From Protula sp. h YS-2021 (taxonomy: Eukaryota > Annelida > Polychaeta > Sabellida > Serpulidae): a stretch of 64,000 nt of DNA. The DNA lies in NCBI GenBank assembly GCA_949752745.1, contig OX457026.1, positions 43,121,239 to 43,185,238 on the forward strand. Reading direction: 5' to 3'. The notes beneath the pieces are model-generated. The model worked only from the letters and a program-made list of their open reading frames with translations. It was not told the origin of the DNA and made no database searches. The position numbers were made by a program, and so were the translations under genes. Positions within the stretch are counted from its first letter, which is position 1; the number at the start of each line of letters is the position of its first letter. Shown in pieces: positions 13,301 to 26,000 of this stretch.

Positions 13301-16300
13301 TTTAGTATGCAGTTTTAAAAATGATTCTTCTCCCACACTTTTGACCGGATTCCTTTAAAATTTTGTACTAATGTTTAATTTTAAATAACCGCTTTTAAAA
13401 GATGACTACCGCTTTTTGGCGACCAAACAGGCCTCTTGATACTTGATACACTAGATCTCGGCTGGTCACAGTGTCCCTGAACATTCTTGTTTATTCCTCA
13501 CAGGTAGAACCTGTGGGTAATATATGCGATCGACCGTGTGTCTGTCGGTCGGTCTGTCATCAAGAGCTTGTTAACATGATAACTTAAAAACTGCTGCAAG
13601 GATTTTAATGAAACTTGGTATGTAGCTTCTATGGGAACAAACACAGATCGATATTGTAAATGGGCAAGGTTCGTCCAAGGAAAATAGACCAGCTGGACTT
13701 AGAAAATTTCAGCTCTTCATTGACTATTGTGTGAGCTTGTTAACACGATAACTTAAAAACTGATGAAAGGATTTTCATGAAACTTGGTATATAGCTTCTA
13801 TGGGAACAAACACAGATCGTAATTGTAAATGGGCCAGGTTCGTCCAAGGAAAATGGACCAACTGGACTTGGAAAATTTCAGCTCTTGATTGACTATTGAT
13901 GGCCGTGTTTAACTGATGGGGGGGGGGGGGTGGGGGTGGGGGGGGGAGCTGTGGGGAATATGTGGGCTATGCACACTGCTGTAGTTTATTTTATCGGTAG
14001 AAAGTTTTTTTGAATTGCTTTTTGTGCCCTGGACGATCGGCCAAAAATTGGCCAAATGGGGCGCATTTATAATATATTGATAGCCAGTTTTCATAATGCT
14101 TCTTCTTCCACAATTTTGATCGGATTATCTTCCAATTTTGAATTAATGTTCATCAGGCTTTCTTCTCTTGAAAATGTACTTGTCCTGGACGCTCCAATAG
14201 AAAATTTTTTAAGGGGGGGGGGGAATTTTAACACTTTTTGGGAGCTGATTTTCCAGATGCTTTTAATCCGACAATTTGGATCGCTTTCCTTTTATATTTT
14301 GTACGAATGTTTAATTGGTAGGCCTCTCTTGAAAACTTTTACTTTTTTTACGATTCGCTAAAAATTGGAAGATTTATTGGCGACAAACCATTTTTGTGTT
14401 TAAATCTTGACTGACGCCGTACTGTCCTTAAATTTTGGTTACAGGTTATATGTCATAAATCTTGACATCAGCATTCGTGAGCAGGGGCATTGTCCATGGA
14501 CAATCTTGTTGTTTTCCAAACTGCGTTGGCTGCTGCAGTTGAATTGGTTTTATTCGCGCTTTTAGAATATTACTCTTGATGTGATGTTTTCTTCAATAGT
14601 TCCTTTTTTTATTTATTTATTTGTTTTTTGCGGACCTGCAAAAATTGGCCTCAGTGATTGTTTTGTGGATCATGTTTTTAAACAGTTCTTATGCAAGTGA
14701 CTTTAGTCAGATTGCTTTCGTTTTTTAGACGTTAGCCGGTCTTTGAAAACTTTTCAGTAACCTTTTAAACTATGACTACCACGTGTTGGCGGCCATAGAA
14801 GCGTATTGCTGCTTGATTCAGTAGATCTGGGCTGGTCGCAATGTCCCTGGACATTCTTGTTTTCTTACTTCATTTTTTACGACCTTGGAAATTGCCAAAA
14901 AATGGCGAAATGACCGAGTTGTTGAAAGTTTTTAAATGGACTGACTGCAACATCCGGTAAATCATCGGTGAAATTTAAGGTGAACATTTTCACCGTTTCT
15001 GGCATTAGAAGAAAAATTGGCTGGTAACTTTCTTTATGCAGGTTGCCACGAATTGAGAACCTAAATAAACGCTATTTTCTCAGAAACGGTAAGGAAGGAT
15101 TAGACAAATTGGGCAAATCAAATAACACTAAATGCAAACTTAATGTGTTATTGCTTGTGTTTTTCTTCTTTGCAGGAGTTCAGCGGGGAAACTACGAGTT
15201 TGCGGACGTGTGTGGATATTACTTGGGGAAATGGGGAGAGTACGTTAGTGTGTGCTTTTCCCTCGCGGCATTGATTGGAGCAGCTATTGTCTATTGGGTT
15301 CTCATGTCCAATTTTCTCTACAATTCAGTCAGGTTCATATATGGTACGTCAGAAAGTAGCCTATGGTTTGCACAAAATATACAAATATACGGTACGCCAC
15401 TAAATGTTCTGGCGGTGATGATGGTGGTGGTGGTGGTGGGTCACTAAATGATATCTGTATTTTATCACTGGATACAAACAACAGCCATCACCACAAAGTA
15501 TCAACAAGAAAAATCATATAATAGCAGCGACGTAAAAATTCAACCGTTAGATCCTTGAACCCCACACCACGAAATCGGAAGATAATCAGACGCTTATTTT
15601 GTCAGAAACGATAATTTTTGTTGTTGTTGTACGTAGTTCTAATTATTTTTGGTGACAAAGATTATACCGGCACGTCTTTTTTAGAATTTTTCCCTCAGCC
15701 ATATTTCCAAAAATCAGTTTTGTATACGTTTTTCCCTTTAAGGCCTTTAAACTGGTTTAAACTAATAATAACTGTTGTGCCTATTGAACGTCATTACTGC
15801 ACGTCACTGAACGTCATGAAGCGCACTGCTTGTACTAGAACTGCTACATACGTGATGTTTAAGGTTATGTTCCCTGGCGTACAGCTCACTCTTCGGGGGG
15901 TTGGTGGAGGGGGGAAGGGAGGAGGCTTGTGTGGAAGCTTAAACCAATTTCATTGCCAATTGGAATTGGAAACGCTGAGACTTTCTATGTGCAAAGGGGG
16001 AGAGAGGGGGTGAGCGGCGTTGCTAGGTAATTTTTCCAAGAAAAGCAATCAAATTTTATGATATTGGAAAACAATAAATGTAGTTAAACGTAATTTTTGG
16101 AAAATATATAAACTACCATTGTATGCGGATGATCTTGTTCTTTTTAGATTACTGTTTATTTTATGTATTTATTATTTTTGCAGAAAAAGTCAACGGACAT
16201 TTTAACACTTCTGTAGTCAGTGTAGATAATATCACAGATGGTAAGTCCGTTTGTGATCTGAATAAAGCGTCCCAAACACATTCTTCTCCAAAATACTCAT

Positions 16301-19300
16301 TTTATTACTCTCAAATATTGGCCATACTGAACCTGTTAAATGTTTTCCTGCTTAAGTACAGTTTCTTTTACTTGTACCATACTTTGCATTGGTAACGAGT
16401 ATGCAGAATTGATAATGTGTAAGAGACGTGTTTGGTTTCTCTCTTTGTTGCCAGCTATATGCCCGCACCCCACCCTGACGCCGTACCAAAGCAATAGCAC
16501 GGAGGCGTGGCGCGGGGAGGAAGCGAAGCAGGACGCCTTCTATACCATTTGGACGCAGACTCTGTCGGTGCCCTTCTTTCTGCTCATAGTGCTCGGGCCA
16601 CTCATCAACATCAAGTCGCCCACGTTCTTCACTAAGTTCAATGCGCTCGGCACCGTGTCCGTCGCCTATATTTTAGGTTTCGTGGCATATAAGGCCGGTA
16701 AATGGGGGTTCAATGTGAATTTTACAGATCCCACTCAATTTTTGTACGTTTCACGTAAGTATGTTTTTTTTTTCTTACCTTACTTATAGTTTTGTATAAA
16801 CATGGGAGTCATCTCTGGTTTAGGAGAAAACCAAAAAACTACGTTTCCCTCTCATGCGGAGAGTACATAAATTAGTTGATACCGGTTAAGCGTATGCATA
16901 GTGAAATCGAGTCAGTGAAAGCAAGAGTCGTTGATGGTAAATTGTACTGAATATTACAACGGCGCGAGTAGTTAAAGTAATACAAGGCAGTATCGCCCAG
17001 TTCTTTGTGCACGCAAGTTTCAATAAATTTGTTGTTAAATTCATGGAAACAATGGACCGCATGTGATGTAATGGTAGTTTCATTATTTTTGTTGTGAATG
17101 TTTTTTTCCGCCCTTGTTTATTTGTTATAAAGTGAACTCAGGCGAAGTTTCTGAGAACCAGAAAACATGAATCGATGCGTTCTACAGCCAAAGACTATAA
17201 ATTAGTAACCAGTCTTTGCTACAGCCTTTCTGCTTCATCTGCTCTCCCATATCTCGTGCAAAATCAGGACTAGAAATTCTAGATGACGGCTGAGTGACGC
17301 CATATCGTGTTCACATGTCAATTTATTTCCCTTTTTTGACTGTTTTTGTGTTTAGAGTTCGAATGGACGTTTCCTGCTCTTTCTGGCATCTTAGCTTTGG
17401 CCTACTTCATTCACAACTGTGTGCTGTCTATTCTACGCAACCAGAAGCACCCAGAGAACAACGTAAGCTTTCAGTAGATAGTTTGTTGCCACAAGCATAG
17501 CATGAGTCGTTTCACTGGGGAACCTAGCACCAAAACTCTAGAAGAACAGTCTGAAAGAAATGTAGCAAAGTAAAAGTATAGCAGAAGAGCATTCACTTTT
17601 GCGGCTGCATACTTTCCCGCTGCAGTTTCAACAATAAACTTAAAGAGTAACCTTTCTAGACAATTATACCTTTGATTTTAACGTTTATTGCAGCGTATAT
17701 TATTTGATGTTAATTTTTTTAGCACTGTTTATGGTAAAAACTTTCGAAATCTCTTAACGAAGTATGCACAGAACAACTGGTTTTATCAACCCTGCCGAAT
17801 ATCGGATTATACTCATCACTTGTAGGGAACTGCTTGTCCGTTATTTGTGTGTAAACAGTGTTTAAAAATGCTATTTTTCCTACATTGCTGATCCGATTGT
17901 TTTGATTTTATTAGCCCAGCTTACGGTACACGTAAGCTGGGGTATTCCTATCGGTCTGCCGATGGCGTCCGTTAGTTAGTTAGTTCGCTGTAAACTTTGT
18001 TTCAAAATGCATCTCCTCCTACAATTCTGATCCGATGTCATTTATTTTTGGTGTGAGGCATCCCTAAGGGGTCGTGCATACGGCTTGTGCTTTTCTAGTC
18101 GATCGAGTGATTTTTGAATTTTTGGCGAATTTTTAAAGAAAAAAATTAAAAATGTATCTCCTCCTACATTTTTGACATGATGTCATTTATTTTTGGTATG
18201 AGGCACCCCTAAAGGGTCGTGCATACGGCTTGTGCTTTTTTAGTCGATCGGGCAATTTTTGTATTTTTGGGGATTTTTTTAAGCAAAAATTTTGAAAAAA
18301 ATACATCTACTCCTACAATTTTGATTCGATGTCATTTATTTTTGGTGTGAGGATTTCCCAAGCGGTCGTGCATACAGCTTGTGCTTTTTTAGTCGATCGG
18401 GTGATTTTTGAATTTTTGGGGATTTTTTGAAGAAATTTTAAAATGCATCTCCTCTTACATTTTGGACCCGATATCATTTATTTTTGGTATGAGGCACCCC
18501 TGAAGGTTCGTGCATACGGCTTATGCTTTTTTAGTTTATATTTTTGGGGAATTTTTTAAGCAAAAATTTCGAAAATAATTCAAAATGCATCTACCCCTAC
18601 AATTTTGATTCGATGTCATTTATTTTTGGTGTGAGTGCATACGGCTTGTGCTTTTTAGTCGATCGGGCAATTTTTATATTTTTAGGGAGTTTTTGAAGAA
18701 AAAAACTTCAAAATGCATTTCCCGCTACAGTTTTGAACCTTTTTTTTTTTTTTGGGTTTGAGGCATCCCTAAGGGGTTGAGAATACGACATTTATTTTTG
18801 GTATGAGTGCATACGGCTTGTGGTTTTTAGACCATCGGGCAATTTTTGTATTTTTAGGGAGTTTTTGAAGAAAAAAACTTGAAAATGCATTTCCACCTAC
18901 AGTTTTGAACCTTTTTTTTTTGGGGGGGGGGGGAGGGGGGTTTGAGGCATCCCTAAGGGGTTGAAAATACGACATTTATTTTTGGTGTGAGTGCATACGG
19001 CTTGTGCTTTTTAGTCCATCGGGCAATTTTTGTATTTTTAGGGAGTTTTTGAAGAAAAAAACTTGAAAATGCATTTCCCCCTACAGTTTTGAACCTTTTT
19101 TTTTTTTTTTTTTTTTTTTGGGTTTGAGGCATCCCTAAGGGGTTGAGAATACGACTTGCGCTTTTTAGTCGATCCGACAGTTTCTGTATTTTTTGGGAAT
19201 TTTTGAAGAAAAACTTCAAAATGCATTTCCTCCTACAGTTTTTATCCGATTTCATTTATTTTTGCTTTGAGGCATCCTTAGGTAGGTCTCGCATACGGCT

Positions 19301-22300
19301 TGTGCTGTTTGACTCGACTTGGGAATTTTTGATTTCGGGGGGAATTTTTGATGAAAATACCTCAAAATGCATTTTCTCCGGCAGTTTTGATCAAACATCA
19401 TTTATTTTTGGGCTGAGGCATGCTTAGGGTGTCGTGAATATGGCCTGTCTTTTTCAGTCGATGAGAGAATTTTTGAAGAAAAAAATTCAAAATGCATTTC
19501 CTCCTACAGTTTTTATCAGATTTCATTTATTTTCGATATGAGCCGTCTCTAGGGGGTCATGCATACGGCTTGTGCTTTTTGAGTGAATTGGAAAACTTTT
19601 GAATTTTTTCGGAATTTTTGAAAAAAAAAATTAAATGAATCTCCTCCTCCAGCGCATAAACGCAAGTTAAATAAACCAAAATAAGCACCTTGCATCAACG
19701 CAAGTTGAAAAAAAATTAAACGAATCTCCTCCTCCAGCGCATAAACGCAAGTTAAATAAACTTGCGCAGTAGTCAGATTTAACAACCGCACATCGGCGCA
19801 AGTTAAAGAAACATTCGCAGTAGTCCAAATTAAGTACTCCGCATCGATGCAAGTTAAATAAACATGCGCATTGGTCCGAAATGTGAACTGCGCATCGACG
19901 GAAGATAAATAAAGATGCGAACTGGTCCAAAATAAGCACCGCGCATCAACGCAGGTTAAATAAACATGCGCACTGGTCCGAAAAAAAGAACTACGCTTCG
20001 ACGTAAGTTGAATAGACATGCGCAGTGGTCTGAATTGCGAACCGCGCATCAACGCAGCCTAAAGAAACATGCGCACTGGTCCGAAATGCGAACCGCACAT
20101 CGAGGCAAATTAAATAAACATGCGCAGTGGTCCGAAATGCGAACGGCGCATCAACGCAAGTTAAATAAATATGCGCACTGCTCTGAAATGAGAACCACGC
20201 ATCAACACAAGTTAAATAAACATGGGCAATGGCCTGAAATGCGAAGCGCGCATCGACGGAAGTTAAATAAACATGCGATCCGGTCCAAAATAAGCACCGC
20301 ACATCAATGCAAGTTAAAGAAACATGCGCACTTGTCCGGAAAAAAGAACCACGCATCGACGCAAGTTGAATAGTCATGCGCAGTGGTCTGAAATGAGAAC
20401 CGCGCATCAACGCAAGTTAAATAAACATGCGCAGTGGTCCGAAGAAAGAACCATGAATCGACGCAAGTGGAATAGACATAAGAGTCGGACATCGACGGGA
20501 CTTAAATAAAAATGCGTTCTGGTCCGAAACGCAAATCGCGCGTCAACGCAAGTTAAATGAACCTGCGCACTTGTCCCAAAATGCGAACTGCGCATCAACG
20601 CAACCTAAAGAAACAGGTATACTGGTCCGAAATGCGAACCGGATATCAACGCAAATTAAATAAACATGCACACTGGTCCGAATTGCGAACCGCACATAAG
20701 CGTAAGTTAAATAAACATTTGCACGGGTCAAAAATAAGTACCGATCATCAACACAAGTTAAATAAATATGCGCAATGGTCCAAAATGCGAACCACGCATC
20801 AACACAAGTTAAAAAAAACATGCGTGCTGGTCCGAAATGCGAACCGCACAGCAACACAAGCTAAATAAGCAAGCACACTTGTCCAAAATAAGCACCTTGC
20901 ATCAACGTAAGTTAAATAAACATGCGCACTATGTCGAAATGCGAACTGCCCATTAACGCAACTTAAATAACATGCGCACTATTCAAAATAAGAACTGCGC
21001 ATCAACGCAAATTAAATAAACATACGCACTGGTCCGAAACGCGAATCGCGCGTCAACGCAAGTTAAATGAACCTGCGCACTTGTCCCAAAATGCGAACTT
21101 CGCATCAACGCAACCTAAAGAAACAAGTATACTGGTCCGAAATGCGAACCGGATATCAACGCAAATTAAATAAACATGCACACTGGTCCGGATTGCGAAC
21201 CGCACATAAGCGTAAGTTAAATAAACATTTGCACCGGTCAAAAATAAGTACCGATCATCAACACAAGTTAAATAAATATGCGCAATGGTCCAAAATGCGA
21301 ACCACACATCAACACAAGTTAAAAAAAAAAAAACATGCGCGCTGGTCCGAAATGCGAACCGCACAGCAACACAAGCTAAATAAGCAAGCACACTGGACCA
21401 AAATAAGCACCTTGCATCAACGCAAGTTAAATAAACATGCGCACTATGTCGAAATGCGAACTGCCCATTAACGCAACTTAAATAACATGCGCACTATTCA
21501 AAATAAGAACTGCGCATCAACGCAAATTAAATAAACATACGCACTGGCCCAGAATAAGAACCGCGCATCAACTCAAGTTGAAGAAATATGCGCATTGGCC
21601 TGAAATAAGAACCGCGCATCGACGCACGTTAAATAAACATACGCAGTGGTTCGAAATGCGAACCACGCGCCAACGTAAGTTAAATAAACATTTGCACTGG
21701 TCTAAAATAAGCACCGGCCATCAACGCAAGTTAAATAAACATGCGCACTTCTCCGAAATTCGAACCGCGCATCAACGCAAGTTAAATAGACATGCGCAGT
21801 AGTTCGAAATGCGAAACCACGCTCCAACGCAAGTTAAATAAACATTTGCACTGGTCCAAAATAAGCACCTTGCATCAACGCAAGTTAAATAAACATGCGC
21901 ACTGGTCCGAAATTCGAACCGCGCATTAACTCAAGTTAAATAAACATGCGTAATGATCCGAAATTCGAACTGCTCATCAACGCAAGTTAAATAAACATGC
22001 ACACTGGTCCAAAATGCAAACCGCGCACCAACGCAAGTTAAATAAACATAGGCACACGTCCAAAATAAGCACCGTGCATCAACGCAAGTTAAATAAACAT
22101 GCAAACGGGTCCGAAATGCGAACCGCACAGCAACACAAACTAAATAAGCAAGCACACTGGACCAAAATAAGCACCTTGCATCAACGAACCGCGTATCAAG
22201 GCAACGTAAGAAAACTGGGGCTGTCCGAAATAAGTACCGCTCATGAACGCAAGTAAAATAAACATGCGCATTCGTATGGAATAAGAACCGCACATCAACA

Positions 22301-22993
22301 CAAGGTAAATAAACATGCGCACTGATCCGAAATAAGAACCGCACATCAACACAAGGTAAATAAACATGCGCACTGATCCGAAATAAGAACCGCACATCAA
22401 CACAATGTAAATAAAGATGCGCATTGATCCGAAATAAGAACCGCACATCAACACAAGGTAAATAAACGTGCGCACTGATCCGAAATAAGAGCCGCACATC
22501 CACAAAAGGTGAAAAAAACATGGGCCCTCGTCAGAAATGCGAACCGCACATCAACGGAAGTTAAATAAACATGTGCACTGTTCCAAAATGGGAACCGCGC
22601 ATCTACGCAAAATTAAATAAACATGCGCACTTGTCTGAATAAGAACCGCGCATCAAGGCAAGTTACATAAATATGCGCACTGGTCCGAAATGCGAGCGTT
22701 GTTTGAAGGTATCTATGGCAGACTATCCTGTCTACCAGAGATACAAAAAATCTGTTTCCCATTTTTCTGGGAAAGAAATCTTTGTATGCATTTATCGATC
22801 TATGTTCTGGCCCGGTGCTAAATTAATTATTCTGGCTAGCTCTTTGCCGTCTCATCTTTTGAAGCCAAATTTTTCAGGAAAATTCCCTTGCTCATGCACG
22901 CTGGAGTTGGTTTTATTGCTTTTCGTAAGCTGGGACTTTGTCCTTGGACAAACTTGTTAAGAATGTTCCGTGTTTAATCCTCCATACACCTTT

Positions 22994-23028
<35 letters not shown>

Positions 23029-26000
23029 TCCAATATCAAGACCAAGTCATCAAATATATATTATATATACATATAATATACATAACACTGTATTGTTTAA
23101 AATAAGAATTCTGAAACAAATAAGAAACCAGATATTTTTTGGTAGGCTATTGCGGAATAGACTACCGATAATTCAAATATCACAGAAATCAATAAGGCTC
23201 ATTTTTCTGATACCAAAAAACAAACAAAGGTGAAAATAAGTTGAACAATGTAAAAGAAAAGAAAATAAAAATATTGAAAAAATAAATTTACGTTTGGTTG
23301 TTTATTTAAATGTGGGTAGTCCCGTATTGAATAACCAGTTGAAATTTAAAATGTTTACAAATTTCTTTGTGTTTTCAATTTTTTATATCTTTCTATTTAT
23401 AAGGCAAGGAAATAAGTTGTTTTTGTAGACTGCAACATAAAATGAGGAAAGAATGACAAAAGTTCGATTTCTGTGACATTCAATTTATAGGTAGTCTATT
23501 CCGGAATAACCTACCAAAAAATATCTGGTTTCTTATTTGCTTCAAAATTCTTATTTTAAATAATACGGTGCTATATATTTTACGATTTGGCCATAGTATT
23601 GGAAAATTTGGGAAAACACAAAAAATGCTGCTGTACATACAATTCCGGATCCGATTGCATTGAAATTTGACAGGAATGTTCCTCTATACTTTTGCATCAG
23701 ACTTGTGTTTTGTGTAGCGATTTTACCAAAATTGGGCAAAAGATTGACCAAAAACGGTAAAATTGCGAAATTAACAAAGTGCTCTTTCTGGATGGGTCTT
23801 TGTCAGTCGCCTGACCACTTGTAACCATAGCTCACTCGGTAAGATGTTGGATTGATACGGCCGTTGGTTCAAGCTACGCTGAAGGCGAATTTTTTCATTG
23901 TCTTCCCTTGTCGGTTTTATAGGCAATATTTATTTCCATAGAAGCGGTGCTTTTGCGTTGTGCGAAGCAAGAGGTTGTGAGTTCAAGCCCTAGTCGGGAA
24001 TTAATTTACTTTTGTGTGTTTTGCTTGCCTGCTATATCTTTAGCATTGCTCAAGGTAATACTTAATACTTAGTAATGATTACTAATACTTAATGCTTTTT
24101 ATGTTAATAGTTAATACTTTGTATTACTGCAATCCAGTTGTAGTATTTTTATTATCGGTTCGACAAAAACTGGCCAAATAAAGTGATAGCTTTCAGAGAA
24201 ACACAAAACATGCTGTTCGTCGCACTGATCCTGTCCGATTCCTTTTGACAGCAGTGTTGCCCATGAGGACTTTTGCCAGATGATAATCTTGTCAAAATTG
24301 GTCGGTTTCTCCTTTCACCTCTGTAATGTTTTTGCTTTTGCGACTGGGCACAATGTCCACGGACATTCTTGTTATCATTATCTTACAATAACGCTTTGAT
24401 GGGATATGGGTTATTTGGTGTATTGAAATGATAGACCAAGAAGATATAGTAACACAGCCTGGAGGCAGGAACACACCAGGCCTGGAAGCATGAACACACC
24501 AGGCCGACGAGTACTGATGGGGTACGGAAAAAATGGCAACGGAAAAAATGGCAACGGAAATAATGGCAACGGAAAATATGGCAAGTGGAAATAATGGCAA
24601 CGGAAAAAATGGCAAAGTGAAAAAAGGAAAAAATGGCAAATTTTGCAGGTTTCACTGAAGTTCAGCCGAAACAAAGAAATCGCCTACCTTGACTACTCAG
24701 GATCAAAGAAAGTCCAATCGAAACCACTTAATGCCACTTGATGTCAGGGTATTTGGGGTGCAAGCAAAAATGGCAAAACGTAATCCCTGTGTGCGGCACC
24801 GTTAATCTTTCGGATGCTCGGGTGTCAACGTAACAAAACATTTATTTGGGCTGCATCAGACAAAACTTAAACCCTGTGTATACAGTATTGCTGATCTATG
24901 GATGTTCGGGTGCCATCACAACAATACATTTATTAGGGGCGTTGTCTAGAACGAGCAACATGCTCGTGATATTACGCTTAAGAATAAATTTGACAATTGT
25001 GATAAAACTTTTATTTTGTTATTTTGCCATTTTTTCCTTTTTGTCACTTTGCCATATTTTCCGTTGCCATTATTTCCACTTGCCATATTTTCCGTTGCCA
25101 TTATTTCCGTTGCCATTTTTTCCGTTGCCATTTTTTCCTACAAGCGTACCTATAATATCGATGTGATGGCAAATGACCAACTCGAGCACGTTGGTGCACG
25201 ATCTCTGTTTTCCTTTCTTCAGGGGCGTGATCTGAGTATAGCCTTTACACTGGTGGCCTCTACGTACATTTTTATCGGCACCGTCTTCTACCTTTCTTTT
25301 CCGCTGCCAAAAACCTGTATTGAAGATGTGAGTTTATTCGTTAACTTTATCTAGGGGTACAGTCTGTAGTGGTTCATTTAATTAAAAACAAAGATTGTGT
25401 CTTGAAGGTGTTAAGAAAATAATGTTTTACTAATGAATAAATTTATGTCAAGTTTATTTTTTAAAAAGAGACTTTATTGTTGGGAATGGCAGCATTTAGT
25501 ATTGAACGATATTCATTCTTGACTGACACCAGAAAAAACATAAAAATCGTAAAATCATAATACAGACACTGTCGTAAGTATTCCGTTTTCTTCTGCACGA
25601 AAATGTGACAAGAAAGAATCTTATTCTGAGTGTAGGTCGTTTTGCCAACAGTCACTTTGGCAACGACCATTTTGCCAATTGCTATGTTGCCAATTTCCAT
25701 TTTGCCAACACAACTCGACCATTTTGCCAACAAAATAATATTTTTGTATAAAAAACATTTTTTCTTTACAGAAAAATAAATAAAAGAAAAGAAAAAAAAA
25801 ACACACACAGTATAATTTATTGAACAATAACAGACTCCATATTGACGTCTCGTACCATCTCAGTTGCATACTTTTCTCGCATCGTAATTCTTAATCCGCA
25901 ACACTAATCCTTACGCCCTACCTTTATTCCATGACAATTTATACTCAGGACTGCCATGACCTCGGGTATTGAATCGAGGGCGAACACGACATGGACATAT

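Larger units (their letters stand above)
10046..13491 (+). mobile_element. Composite hairpin-headed tandem repeat element
   Basis: It starts with a decayed GACCAGTCGACTTTGTCGGC head and GTCCGTATGTACG tract. Degenerate units of about 155-165 bases follow (TTTTGATCGGATT, TTGGCGATCCGCCAAAAATT, GCCAGTTTTCAAAATGCTTC). It ends with CTCGGCTGGTCACAGTGTCC then CTTGTT at 13486-13491. Separate insertions occupy about 11396-12720. The same unit family recurs at 13990-14380 and, inverted, at 51870-52800. Confidence 0.55.

Noticed and set aside
15618..16013. 131-codon plus-strand ORF
   Set aside because: Lies in an SLC38A9 intron, crosses a G-rich low-complexity stretch, and shows no recognisable domain.
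19549..22521. Many long ORFs on both strands with 17-residue repeats (up to 196 codons)
   Set aside because: They come from the 51-bp array, whose unit is a multiple of three, so frames stay open by default. The array is intronic and flanked by non-coding repeat modules.
24292..25166. Phe/Pro/Leu-rich ORFs on both strands
   Set aside because: Translations of the inverted GGAAAAAATGGCAAC unit arms of a foldback element.
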